DNA of 64,000 bases from Lacunisphaera limnophila. Lineage in GTDB: Bacteria > Verrucomicrobiota > Verrucomicrobiia > Opitutales > Opitutaceae. The stretch is taken from assembly GCF_001746835.1 (NCBI RefSeq), contig NZ_CP016094.1, positions 3,611,501 through 3,675,500 on the forward strand. The letters run 5' to 3'. The notes under the pieces are model-generated. The model worked only from the letters and a program-made list of their open reading frames with translations, was not told the DNA's origin and did no database searches. The first letter of the stretch is position 1. Each line of letters starts with the position of its first letter. This document shows positions 18,035 to 25,777 of this stretch, piece by piece. A program made the translations under genes and the position numbers.

Positions 18035-18814
18035 AAGCTTGGGCATCAGGGCCTCGACCAGCGAATCGAGGCTGGGCTCGGCGGCCTCAAAATCCACCGG
18101 CAGGCCGAGCTGCTTCATCGCGGCGGTCGTGGTCGACCCGATGCTGCCGGCGCGCGGCTTGCGGGCCTTGGCCCCGAGCTTGAGCGCCGCCGCCTGGTCG
18201 AAGAAGGACTGCACGGCGGATGGGCTGGCAAACAGGATGGCATCGGCCCCCTTGGCGCGGAAATCACCCGCCACCGGGTCGGCGGCCAGGTCGGTCTCCT
18301 CGGTCTTGTAGACTGGCAGGGTGTCCACGATCGTGCCCGACTCGTGGAGCTTCTCCACCAGGGCCTCGCGGTTGCGATTGCCCGTGATGACCAGGACCTT
18401 GGCGCTGTCCATCGCCTCGCGGTCGATCAATTCAAAGGCCAGTTCCTCCCCGGAGGCCTTTTTCGGCTGCAAATCCACGCGCAGGTGCTGCTCGCGCACC
18501 GCGGCGGCGGTCGCCTCGCCGACCGCGGCGATGCGCACCAGGCCGATCGAGCGGATGTCGTCATAGACCCGGTGGAACTCCTCGAAGAAGAACTTCACGC
18601 CGTTGACGCTCGTGAAGATGATCCACTCGTAGCTGCTCAGGCCCTCGAACACCTCGGTGAGGGTCTCGGGGTTCACGTCCTTGCTCACCTTGATCAGGGG
18701 CAGTTCAATGACCTCGGCGCCCAGCGTCTCGAGACGGGCCCGCCAGTCGGCGGACGAGCCCGCGGGACGGGTGATGACGATGCGGCGGCCGGAAAGTGAT
18801 TTTTTGTCAGACAT
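18023..18814 (-). CDS. hemD: Uroporphyrinogen-III synthase
   Basis: A 263-residue enzyme that cyclises hydroxymethylbilane with inversion of ring D. The start is at MSDKKSLSGRRIVITRP; upstream in-frame sequence is the end of hemC in another frame. Family landmarks are GRRIVITRPAGSSADWRARL, YEWIIFTSVNGVKFFFEEF, AAVGEATAAAVRE, VLVITGNRNREALVEKL and the C-terminal DAILFASPSAVQSFF and SIGSTTTAAMKQLGLP, which match HemD despite its low overall conservation. It follows hemC by 19 bases, giving a hemCD operon. The last three residues and the stop fall in a hairpin repeat. Confidence 0.92.
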   Translation of the reverse strand: MSDKKSLSGRRIVITRPAGSSADWRARLETLGAEVIELPLIKVSKDVNPETLTEVFEGLSSYEWIIFTSVNGVKFFFEEFHRVYDDIRSIGLVRIAAVGEATAAAVREQHLRVDLQPKKASGEELAFELIDREAMDSAKVLVITGNRNREALVEKLHESGTIVDTLPVYKTEETDLAADPVAGDFRAKGADAILFASPSAVQSFFDQAAALKLGAKARKPRAGSIGSTTTAAMKQLGLPVDFEAAEPSLDSLVEALMPKLPRG

Positions 18815-18833
18815 GGATGTGATGTGACTACCC

Positions 18834-19682
18834 TCAGAACCCCAACTCGCGCAGGATGCGCCCGGCCGCCGCCATCGGATCGGCGTAGTCCGTCTCGCTG
18901 AGCGGCAGCGTGCGGATGCCGGTCTTTTCGTGGAAAAAGTGCAGTGTGGCGCCGACGGCATGCGCCGCGAACGCGATCTGGCAGCCGGCGCCGATGCGCG
19001 CCTGGAAGGCGCGCTCGAGGTTCACGGCCCGGGCGGTGGCGGCGTCGAGCGCGGGTACAAACTTCCCCTCATCGCCGGCGCGACATTGCAGGGCGATGGC
19101 CCCCTGCCCCACGGCCGGGACGCTCTCGGCGAAGGTCAACGGACGGAACACGACGCCCGGCCAGCTCGTGATGCCCAGCCGCTTCATGCCGGCCCCGGCG
19201 AGGATGGTCGCATCGGCGTTGCCGGCGGCGATCTTCTTGAGGCGGGTGTCCACGTTGCCGCGGATCTCGGTGAAAGTCGCCTGCGGGAAGAGCTTGGCGA
19301 TCTGCTGCTGCCGGCGCGGGCTGCTGGTGCCAATCGTGGCGGGCACCGTTACCCCCTCGCGCAGGATCAACACGTCGTGCGTGACCTCGCGGGGCAGGAA
19401 CCCCGCGACCACCAGACCCGGGGGATTTTCGCCCGGCAGGTCCTTGCAGCTGTGCACGGCCAGGTCGGCCTCGCCCCGCAGGAGCGCCTGCTCCAGCTCG
19501 GCCGTGAACAGGCCCTTGCCCCCCTGCTTGGCCAGCGACCACTCGGCCTGCTTGTCGCCGGTGGTGACAATCTTCAGCAGCTCACAGTCCGCCCCGGGGA
19601 TGACCGCCCGGAAACGGGCCATGACCATTTCGGTCTGCGTCAGGGCCAGCGGGCTTTTGCGGGTGGCGAGGATGATTTTCAT
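18834..19682 (-). CDS. hemC: Porphobilinogen deaminase (hydroxymethylbilane synthase)
   Basis: A 282-residue enzyme that polymerises four porphobilinogens into hydroxymethylbilane. Motifs: MKIILATRKSPLALTQ, the catalytic aspartate region DLAVHSCKDLPGENPPGL, TSSPRRQQQIAKLFP, IRGNVDTRLKKI, and the dipyrromethane-binding cysteine in RIGAGCQIAF. It is shorter than the roughly 310 residues typical of the family; the shortfall is in domain 3 after the cofactor cysteine, where only about 47 residues remain. The gene starts 12 bases after the tRNA-Val 3' end, which suggests processing from a common transcript. Confidence 0.93.
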   Translation of the reverse strand: MKIILATRKSPLALTQTEMVMARFRAVIPGADCELLKIVTTGDKQAEWSLAKQGGKGLFTAELEQALLRGEADLAVHSCKDLPGENPPGLVVAGFLPREVTHDVLILREGVTVPATIGTSSPRRQQQIAKLFPQATFTEIRGNVDTRLKKIAAGNADATILAGAGMKRLGITSWPGVVFRPLTFAESVPAVGQGAIALQCRAGDEGKFVPALDAATARAVNLERAFQARIGAGCQIAFAAHAVGATLHFFHEKTGIRTLPLSETDYADPMAAAGRILRELGF

Positions 19683-19694
19683 AAAAAGGTGATA

Positions 19695-19768
19695 TGGACG
19701 CTGAGGGACTCGAACCCCCGACAGCCTCGGTGTAAGCGAGGTGCTCTAACCAACTGAGCTAAGCGTCC
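19695..19768 (-). tRNA. tRNA-Val (anticodon UAC)
   Basis: The minus strand folds into a standard 74-base cloverleaf. The acceptor stem GGACGCT pairs with AGCGTCC plus discriminator A. The D arm is GCTCAGTTGGTTAGAGC. The anticodon stem CCTCG/CGAGG encloses CTTACAC (anticodon TAC), and the T arm is GGGGGTTCGAGTCCCTC. The CCA end is not encoded. It lies directly upstream of hemC. Confidence 0.97.
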
Positions 19769-19885
19769 GGAAAAGCGCACGAAACGGAAACCCCGGGAGA
19801 GCCGCAAGGGTTTTGTAGGGTGTCCCGCGGCCGCGGGACCACCGGGCTGCCCTTGGAGGGCCCGCGTCTCTGCCAGCCGCCTTGT

Positions 19886-19966
19886 TGTAGGGCGGGATCG
19901 CCGAATCCCGCCTTCCTGCGAATGGGATGCTACGTACGCGGCGGGGTTCGGCGACCCCGCCCTACA
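19886..19966. repeat. REP-like palindrome pair, family A (BIME-like)
   Basis: Left copy TGTAGGGCGGGATCGCCGAA, right copy TTCGGCGACCCCGCCCTACA, with a spacer of about 40 bases. The right copy overlaps the 3' end of rluD and provides its TAG stop. A further palindrome, GTCCCGCGGCCGCGGGAC, lies just upstream at about 19.82-19.84 kb. Confidence 0.85.
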
Positions 19967-20918
19967 CCTTCACCTTCTTCAACGCCGCCAGCATCTGCTT
20001 GAAGTCCTTGGGCAGCGGGGCGTTCAGGTCGAGCACCTTGGCGCTGACGGGGTGGCTGAACACGAGGTGCTCGGCATGCAGCATCACCCGCGGCGGCACC
20101 GGCAGGGCCGGGTTCTGTTTCCAACCATAAGTCTCGTCCCCCAGCACCGGGTGCCCGAGCGATTTCATGTGCACCCGGATCTGGTGCGTGCGGCCCGTGT
20201 GAATGCGGCAACGCACCAGGGCGGCGTGCACCCCAAATTTCTTCTCCACTTCCCAGTCCGTCCGCGAGGGTCGTCCGCCCTCGCCCGTCGTCATCCGGTG
20301 CCGGTGCACGGGGTGGCGGCTGATGCTCCGGTCGATCGTGCCGCTGTCGGTCTTGGGCACGCCGGACACGATGGCGACGTATTCCTTGCGCAGGGTGCGC
20401 GAGGCAAACTGGTCCGCCAGCGCCCGGTGCGCGGCGTCGTTTTTCGCCACCACCAGCAGGCCGGTCGTCTCCTTGTCGAGCCGGTGGACGATGCCCGGAC
20501 GCTCCACGCCGCCGATGCCGCTCAGCTCGCCCTTACAATGGGCCAGGAGCGCATGAACCATGGTGTCCTCGCCCGTGCCGATGCCCGGATGGACCACCAT
20601 GCCGGCGGCCTTGTTGAGCACGATGAGGTGCTTGTCCTCAAAGATCACCTCGAGCGGGATGTCCACCGCCGTGATCACCGCGGCCGTCACTTCGGGAAAG
20701 CTGAACTCCAGGGTCTGACCGCCGCGCACCTCGTTGGCCTGGGAAATGACCACGCCGTCGGCCTTGACCAACCCCGCCTCCAGGGCGCGCTGGAACGCCG
20801 CGCGGCTGTGCTCCGGAAAGGCGGCGGCCAGCACCTTGTCGGCGCGTTCGCGGCGTTTCTCGGGCGGGATGAGGTAGGTGGTGGCTTGCAAGTGCCCGCA
20901 TGCTGCATGCCCGGGCAT
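19962..20918 (-). CDS. rluD: RluA/RluD-family 23S rRNA pseudouridine synthase
   Basis: About 318 residues. An N-terminal S4 RNA-binding domain (ERADKVLAAAFPEHSRAAFQ, with EAGLVKADG) is followed by the pseudouridine synthase catalytic domain. The catalytic aspartate is in GIVHRLDKETTGLLVVAKND; RIHTGRTHQIRVHMKSLGHP and GDETYG are also present. It most likely modifies helix 69 uridines (1911/1915/1917), but RluC specificity cannot be excluded. The start is uncertain: ATG at 20918, TTG at 20927 or TTG at 20891, because the 5' region overlaps a GC hairpin. The stop codon is part of a family A palindrome. Confidence 0.9.
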   Translation of the reverse strand: MPGHAACGHLQATTYLIPPEKRRERADKVLAAAFPEHSRAAFQRALEAGLVKADGVVISQANEVRGGQTLEFSFPEVTAAVITAVDIPLEVIFEDKHLIVLNKAAGMVVHPGIGTGEDTMVHALLAHCKGELSGIGGVERPGIVHRLDKETTGLLVVAKNDAAHRALADQFASRTLRKEYVAIVSGVPKTDSGTIDRSISRHPVHRHRMTTGEGGRPSRTDWEVEKKFGVHAALVRCRIHTGRTHQIRVHMKSLGHPVLGDETYGWKQNPALPVPPRVMLHAEHLVFSHPVSAKVLDLNAPLPKDFKQMLAALKKVKV

Positions 20919-21104
20919 CGCGTGCAAGCCCCACGGCGGGTCCGGCCCGGCGCGGGTCGAGCGGACCCGGTCCCTGTGGGCCAGCGAGCTTGCTCGCGCT
21001 CCAGCATGCCCACGCGCTCCCGGACATTCGACATCGTATCGCTTTGAGACGTCTCAGCGATCGAGCCCGCTCTCCCCGGAGCGCGACCAAGGTCGCTGGC
21101 CCAC
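20883..21104. repeat. Two hairpins upstream of rluD, family G included
   Basis: First hairpin, 20883-20930: GCTTGCAAGTGCCCGCATGC pairs with GCATGCCCGGGCATCGCGTGC-type sequence. Second, 20975-21104: TGTGGGCCAGCGAGCTTGCT at one end and GGTCGCTGGCCCAC at the other, with inner palindromes. The second resembles Pseudomonas REP sequences (GTGGGAGCGAGCTTGCTCGC). The rluD start and purH stop flank this region. Confidence 0.6.
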
Positions 21105-21128
21105 GTTGAGTTAAGGCTGCCCCGCCCC

Positions 21129-22676
21129 TCAGTGCTTAAAGTGCCGCACGCCGGTGAAGACCATCGCCATGCCGCGCTCGTCGGCGGCCTTGATGACCTC
21201 CTCGTCGCGCACCGAGCCACCGGGCTGGATGGCGCAGGTGGCGCCCGCGTCGGCGGCGGCGATCAGGCCGTCGGCAAAGGGAAACAGCGCCTCGCTGGCC
21301 ACGACCGAACCCTTCAAATCGAGCTTGGCCTCGCCCGCCTTCCAGACGGCGATGCGCGAGCTGTCCACGCGGGCCATCTGGCCGGCCCCGATGCCGAGGG
21401 TCTGCTCGCCGCGGCAGTAGACGATGGCATTGGACTTTACGTGCTTGCCGACCTTCCAGCCGAAGAGCATCGCGGCCCATTCCTCGGGCGTGGGCTCGCG
21501 CTTGGTCACCACCTTGCAGCCCGCCGGCTTTTCCATCGAGCGGTCCCGGTCCTGCACCAGCACGCCGCCGATGACTGACCGCACCTCCTGGAGCGCGTCG
21601 GCGCCGATGCCTTCCTTGGCGATCATGAGGCGAAGGTTCTTTTTCTTGGCGAAGATCGCCAGCGCCTCGTCCGAGAAGCGCGGGGCGATGATCACCTCGG
21701 TGAAGATGTCCTTGATCTGCTCGGCCAGGTCGAGGCCGAGGGTCTGGTTCACCACGATGATGCCGCCGAAGGGCGCCTGGCGGTCCGTGGCGTAGGCCTT
21801 GTGCCACGCCTCGATCAGGGTGTCGGCGCTGGCGACGCCGCAGGGGTTCGTGTGCTTCAGGATCGCCACCGTCGGACGCTCGAACTCGCCGATCAGGTAG
21901 GTGGCCGAGGTGATGTCCAGGATGTTGTTATAGCTGAGTTCCTTGCCCTGCAGCTGGGAGAAATGCTCGTGGAACGTGCCGTAGAGCGCCGCCTTCTGGT
22001 GCGGGTTCTCGCCGTAACGCAGGCTCTGGGCCTTCTTGAGCGAGACCGCATAGGTCGCCGGGAAACCGCTCATCGCCTCCAAGTCGGGCTCGGCCTGCTG
22101 GCCCTCGAGGTATTTCGCGATCGCCGTGTCGTAGGCGCCCGTGCGCTGGAAGACCTTGAGCGCGAGCTTGCGCCGCAGCGCCCCCATGCCGGCCGGGTTC
22201 GCCAGCCCCACCACGACGGCGGCGTAATCGGCCGGGTCGCACACGACGGTCACGCTCTCATGGTTCTTGGCCGCGCTGCGCAGCATCGACGGGCCGCCGA
22301 TGTCGATGTTCTCGATCGCCTCCTCGAACTCCACGTGCGGCTTGGCGACCGTCTGCTCGAAGGGATAAAGGTTCACCACCACCAGGTCGATCAGGGCGAT
22401 CCCGTGCGCCGCCGCGGCGGCCAGGTGGTCGGCTTTGTCCCGGCGGCACAGCAGCCCGCCGTGGATCTTGGGATGCAGGGTCTTCACGCGCCCTTCCATC
22501 ATCTCCGGGAAACCCGTGTGCTGGCTTACCTCCGTCACGGGCAGCCCGGCGTCGGCGAGGAGCTTGGCCGTGCCGCCGGTCGAGAGCAGGCGGTAACCAT
22601 GCTGTTTCACGAGCGCCGTGGCAAAATCCACGAGGCCGCGTTTGTCACTGACCGAGAGCAGCGCGAGCTTTTCCAT
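21129..22676 (-). CDS. purH: Bifunctional AICAR formyltransferase / IMP cyclohydrolase
   Basis: A 515-residue enzyme catalysing the last two steps of purine synthesis. The start is [19 protein letters not shown]. The N-terminal IMP cyclohydrolase (MGS-like) domain has [15 protein letters not shown] and [15 protein letters not shown]. The C-terminal AICAR transformylase has [27 protein letters not shown] (catalytic Lys-His), [20 protein letters not shown] and GSVRDEEVI. Length matches the family (about 520). The region upstream toward apaG carries another inverted repeat. Confidence 0.97.
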   Translation of the reverse strand: MEKLALLSVSDKRGLVDFATALVKQHGYRLLSTGGTAKLLADAGLPVTEVSQHTGFPEMMEGRVKTLHPKIHGGLLCRRDKADHLAAAAAHGIALIDLVVVNLYPFEQTVAKPHVEFEEAIENIDIGGPSMLRSAAKNHESVTVVCDPADYAAVVVGLANPAGMGALRRKLALKVFQRTGAYDTAIAKYLEGQQAEPDLEAMSGFPATYAVSLKKAQSLRYGENPHQKAALYGTFHEHFSQLQGKELSYNNILDITSATYLIGEFERPTVAILKHTNPCGVASADTLIEAWHKAYATDRQAPFGGIIVVNQTLGLDLAEQIKDIFTEVIIAPRFSDEALAIFAKKKNLRLMIAKEGIGADALQEVRSVIGGVLVQDRDRSMEKPAGCKVVTKREPTPEEWAAMLFGWKVGKHVKSNAIVYCRGEQTLGIGAGQMARVDSSRIAVWKAGEAKLDLKGSVVASEALFPFADGLIAAADAGATCAIQPGGSVRDEEVIKAADERGMAMVFTGVRHFKH

Positions 22677-22747
22677 AGGAACAGCCTTTGTGCGTTCGGC
22701 CCAAAGCCTCCGCAAGCCGAAAGCCGGCCGGCAGCCGGCTCCGCGTG

Positions 22748-22819
22748 TCATTCCGGGCGCAGCGGAGAATCCAGCCTGAGAACCGCGGCGGTGATAGTGG
22801 CGGATCCTTCGCTGCGCCC
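22748..22819. repeat. Inverted repeat of GCGCAGCGGAGAATCC type
   Basis: The left arm GGGCGCAGCGGAGAATCC faces the right arm GGATCCTTCGCTGCGCCC with an approximately 37-base loop, giving a long stem with a few mismatches. It lies in the purH-apaG divergent intergenic region. I saw no second member of this type in the window. Confidence 0.6.
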
Positions 22820-22898
22820 AAGATGCCCGCCCGATGGTTTTATGGGCTGGCCTCAGGTTTCAGGTTTCAAGTTTCCGGTTTCCCTGCATCCTCCCCTC

Positions 22899-23281
22899 AT
22901 GTCCGCCTCGCTCGAACTGCCCGGTCTCCGGGTCGAACTCGACAACCTCGTCTACCGCCACGGGGCAGCGACCTGCCGCCCGACCAGCCGCACGCGTTCA
23001 TCTATTTCCTGAGCATCCACAATGACTCCGACCGCACCGTGACCCTCCTGGGCCGGAAATGGATCATCGAGCACGCCGACGGCACCCGGCTGGTGGTCGA
23101 GGGCGACAAGATCGTCGGCGAGACCCCCACCCTCGCCCCCGGCGAGCACTTTTCCTACAACAGCTACCACGTCGGTTCCGGCGACGCCCGCGCCCACGGC
23201 AGCTTTCACGGCCTCGACGAACACGGCGCCCGGATCTTCGTCCGCATCCCGCCCTTCGACCTGAACGTCCCGCGGAACTGA
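22899..23281 (+). pseudogene. apaG: ApaG-family (DUF525) protein, single-base frameshift
   Basis: ApaG is a fibronectin-III-fold protein linked to Co2+/Mg2+ handling and Ap4A metabolism. The start is ATG with MSASLELPGLRVELDNLVYR. After HGA the frame is lost, and the rest (SDLPPDQPHAFIYFLSIHN, then LLGRKWIIEHADGTRLVVEG, LAPGEHFSYNSYH and RIPPFDLNVPRN) is one frame away. Adding one G to the GGGG run at about 22963-22966 restores a continuous ApaG of about 128 residues. The last 100 residues are intact, so this may be a sequencing error in a homopolymer rather than a dead gene. Confidence 0.8.
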
Positions 23282-23292
23282 GGGAGATCCCG

Positions 23293-23374
23293 GAAGTAAG
23301 AATTAAGAAGGAAGAATTAAGAAACCGGATCGATCCGCTTCCGATTTCTTCCTTCTTAATTCTTACTTCTTCCT
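23293..23374. repeat. Hairpin element, family C (AAGTAAGAATTAAGAAGG type)
   Basis: Left arm GAAGTAAGAATTAAGAAGGA and complementary right arm TCCTTCTTAATTCTTACTTC around a short GATCGATC-containing loop. It is strikingly AT-rich in a GC-rich genome. Further copies lie at about 26.95, 27.67 and 31.02 kb. Confidence 0.85.
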
Positions 23375-23465
23375 TTCGCGCCGCCGGCCGGCCCTCTCGG
23401 GCGCGAAATCCCGTCCGACAAAAACTTGCACCCGCCCGGCCTGCCCGCCTGTCTGTAGCCGCCCC

Positions 23466-24824
23466 ATGAAGCTCATTGACCTCAACAGCGACGGCGGCAT
23501 CGGCGCCAACTCGCTCTACGTCCAGCTCGGCGATTTCCACCTCGTCATCGACAGCGGCCTGCACCCCAAGAAATCCGGCCGCGAGGCCGCCCCGGATCTC
23601 AGCCCGCTGGAGGGCGTGAAGCTCGACCTGATCATCATCACGCACTGCCACCTCGACCACATCGGCTCCCTGCCCCTGTTGATGCGCCGGTACCCCGACG
23701 TGCCCGTCATCATGACCCCGGCCAGCCGGATCCTGATCGAGCGCATGCTCCATAACTCCGTCAGCGTGATGACCCGCGAGCGCGAGGAGAAGGGCACACC
23801 CGACTACCCGCTCTTCACCCGCGACGAGGTCAACCGCGGCCTCGCCCGGATGTACGCCCAGCCGACCGGCCACGCCAAGAAATTCTCCGGGGCCAAGGAC
23901 GAGATCGAGTTCATCCTCCACCCGGCCGGCCACATCCCCGGGGCCGCCGCCGTCGAGGTCATCCACAAGCACCGCCGCCTCTTCTTCACCGGCGACGTCC
24001 TCTTCAACACCCAGCGCATCATCCCCGGCGCCAAGTTCCCGTCCGCCCGCTTCGACACCCTCGTCACCGAAACCACCCGCGGCGCCACCGAGAGCACCCC
24101 CGGCGTCACCCGGTCCACGGAAATGATCCGCCTGGTGGACACGATCAACGCCACGATCCAGCGGGGTGGCTCCGTCCTCATCCCGGTTTTCGCTCTCGGC
24201 CGCATGCAGGAGATCATGGCGATCCTCCATGATGCCCGGAAATTCCACAAGCTGGTGGACGCCCCGATCTTCGCCTCCGGCCTGGGCATGGACATCGCCG
24301 ACCTCTTCGACGACATCGCCAAGAAGACCGGCACCGTGCACTTCACCCGCACCATCCTGAAGGAACTCGGCGTCCGCAAGACGCCCCGCGACACCGTCGC
24401 CGGCAAGGAGCCCGGCCAGCAGGGCATCTACGTCGTGAGCGCGGGCATGCTCGTGGAGCGCACGCCCTCCTACACCCTCGCCGCCTCCCTCGCCGCCTCG
24501 CCCAAGCACAGCATCTGCTTCGTCGGCTACTGCGACCCCGACACCCCCGGTGGCCACCTCCTCGCCGCGCGGAGCGGCGAACCCTTCCTCTTTGAGGCCG
24601 CCAACGTGAAGGTGAAGCTCCGCTGCCAGGTCGAGCGCTTCGAACTCAGCGGCCACGCCGACCGCGAGGAACTCCTCGCTTACGCCGTGCAGTGCAACCC
24701 CCGCTCCATCGTCCTCACCCACGGCGACCCGCCCGCCCGCGCCTGGTTCATGGAGCAGCTCAGGGAAAAGCTTCCCAACGCCAAGGTCCTCGATCCGGTG
24801 CCCTTGCAGTCGTATCTGGTGTGA
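23466..24824 (+). CDS. MBL-fold beta-CASP RNA-processing nuclease (CPSF/Ysh1-like)
   Basis: A 452-residue metallo-beta-lactamase-fold hydrolase. Zinc motifs are THCHLDHIGS (motif 2), LHPAGHIPGA, the aspartate in FFTGDVL, and a C-terminal FELSGHADREELL histidine. The beta-CASP region includes GGSVLIPVFALGRMQEIMA and VSAGMLVERTPSYTL. These features match the archaeal/bacterial CPSF-like exonuclease/endonuclease group acting on RNA. It is monocistronic, in front of convergent suhB. A more compact MBL exonuclease of a different subfamily occurs at 47.9 kb. Confidence 0.88.
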   Translation: MKLIDLNSDGGIGANSLYVQLGDFHLVIDSGLHPKKSGREAAPDLSPLEGVKLDLIIITHCHLDHIGSLPLLMRRYPDVPVIMTPASRILIERMLHNSVSVMTREREEKGTPDYPLFTRDEVNRGLARMYAQPTGHAKKFSGAKDEIEFILHPAGHIPGAAAVEVIHKHRRLFFTGDVLFNTQRIIPGAKFPSARFDTLVTETTRGATESTPGVTRSTEMIRLVDTINATIQRGGSVLIPVFALGRMQEIMAILHDARKFHKLVDAPIFASGLGMDIADLFDDIAKKTGTVHFTRTILKELGVRKTPRDTVAGKEPGQQGIYVVSAGMLVERTPSYTLAASLAASPKHSICFVGYCDPDTPGGHLLAARSGEPFLFEAANVKVKLRCQVERFELSGHADREELLAYAVQCNPRSIVLTHGDPPARAWFMEQLREKLPNAKVLDPVPLQSYLV

Positions 24825-24907
24825 TTGCCCAAGCGGGCGAGGTCGCGCCCGCGCTCCATTGAACCCGCAGGCCGCTCCGCTAACGCCTCGGTCGACTCGC
24901 CGTGGTC

Positions 24908-25708
24908 TTACCGGCCCAAGATTTCCCGCAGCTTCGCCACCATCGCCTTGCTGCCCGTCACGTACTGGACCCGGGCGGACTTGAGGGAGAATTCCTTCAT
25001 CGGGAACGGCGGGGCGGCAAAATAGTGGATCTCGGCGCCGGACTCCTCGACGAGGGCGCAGGAGGCGGCGATGTCCCAGATCTTGTTGTTGTGCTCCACC
25101 ACCCCGTCCAGCAGGCCGACGGCCACGTAGGCCAGGTGCAAGGTGCTGCTGCCAAGGCCGCGGATCTTGAAATTCTCGATCACCCGCCGGCCCTCGTCGG
25201 CGTAAATCTTCTCCACCGGCGAATGGAAGCCGATCAGGCTGTGCCGGTCCGGACCCTCCGGCCGCGAGCGGACCTGGTTCTCACCATCCCACACCCCAAA
25301 GCCCGGGCCGCCGTGGATCAGCGTCCGCCGGGCCAGATCATAAATCACTCCGTAAACCGGTTTGCCGTGCTCGAGCAGGGCGAGCGAGATGGCGCAGTGG
25401 GCGATCCCGTTCGCATAATTGTTCGTCCCGTCGATCGGGTCGCACACCCAACAGAACCGGGAGGTCACGGGCACGGGCTCGGCCGTCGGGGCGAGTTCCT
25501 CGCTGAAAAACTGGTCGGACGGGAACGCCTGCGCGATGGCCGCCATCAGGTGCTCCGAGATGGCGATGTCCACCGGCGTCACCTTGGTGCCGTCATGCTT
25601 GATCACCGACCGCGCCCGCCCGAACTCCCGGTGCATGAGCGCCGTCTCGGCCTGGACGGCCTGCTTGGCGACGACGATGCGTTGTTCGATTTCGGATTTG
25701 TTAACCAC
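24908..25708 (-). CDS. Inositol monophosphatase family protein (SuhB-like)
   Basis: A 266-residue Mg2+-dependent phosphatase of the SuhB/CysQ fold. The metal-site motif WVCDPIDGTNNYANGIAHCA is intact and the C-terminal signature KIWDIAASCALVEESGAEI is present. Likely substrates are inositol-1-phosphate, PAP or related sugar phosphates. The start is a GTG at 25708 that lies within the outer bases of hairpin family B; the next clear methionine (MHREFGRARSV) would remove part of the first helix. The start codon therefore appears to be supplied by the repeat. Confidence 0.88.
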   Translation of the reverse strand: MVNKSEIEQRIVVAKQAVQAETALMHREFGRARSVIKHDGTKVTPVDIAISEHLMAAIAQAFPSDQFFSEELAPTAEPVPVTSRFCWVCDPIDGTNNYANGIAHCAISLALLEHGKPVYGVIYDLARRTLIHGGPGFGVWDGENQVRSRPEGPDRHSLIGFHSPVEKIYADEGRRVIENFKIRGLGSSTLHLAYVAVGLLDGVVEHNNKIWDIAASCALVEESGAEIHYFAAPPFPMKEFSLKSARVQYVTGSKAMVAKLREILGR

Positions 25709-25777
25709 GGATTACACGGATGAACACGGATAAAAAAAGAGAAAGCCTTAATCTGTGCTATCCGTGTAATCCGTGGT
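25701..25777. repeat. Hairpin element, family B (ACCACGGATTACACGGAT type)
   Basis: Left arm TTAACCACGGATTACACGGA; the right arm, read as reverse complement, is GACCACGGATTACACGGATA. It lies between suhB and dinB. One end encodes the last residues (DHGLHG) and stop of DinB; the other end contains the GTG used as start by suhB. Confidence 0.85.
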
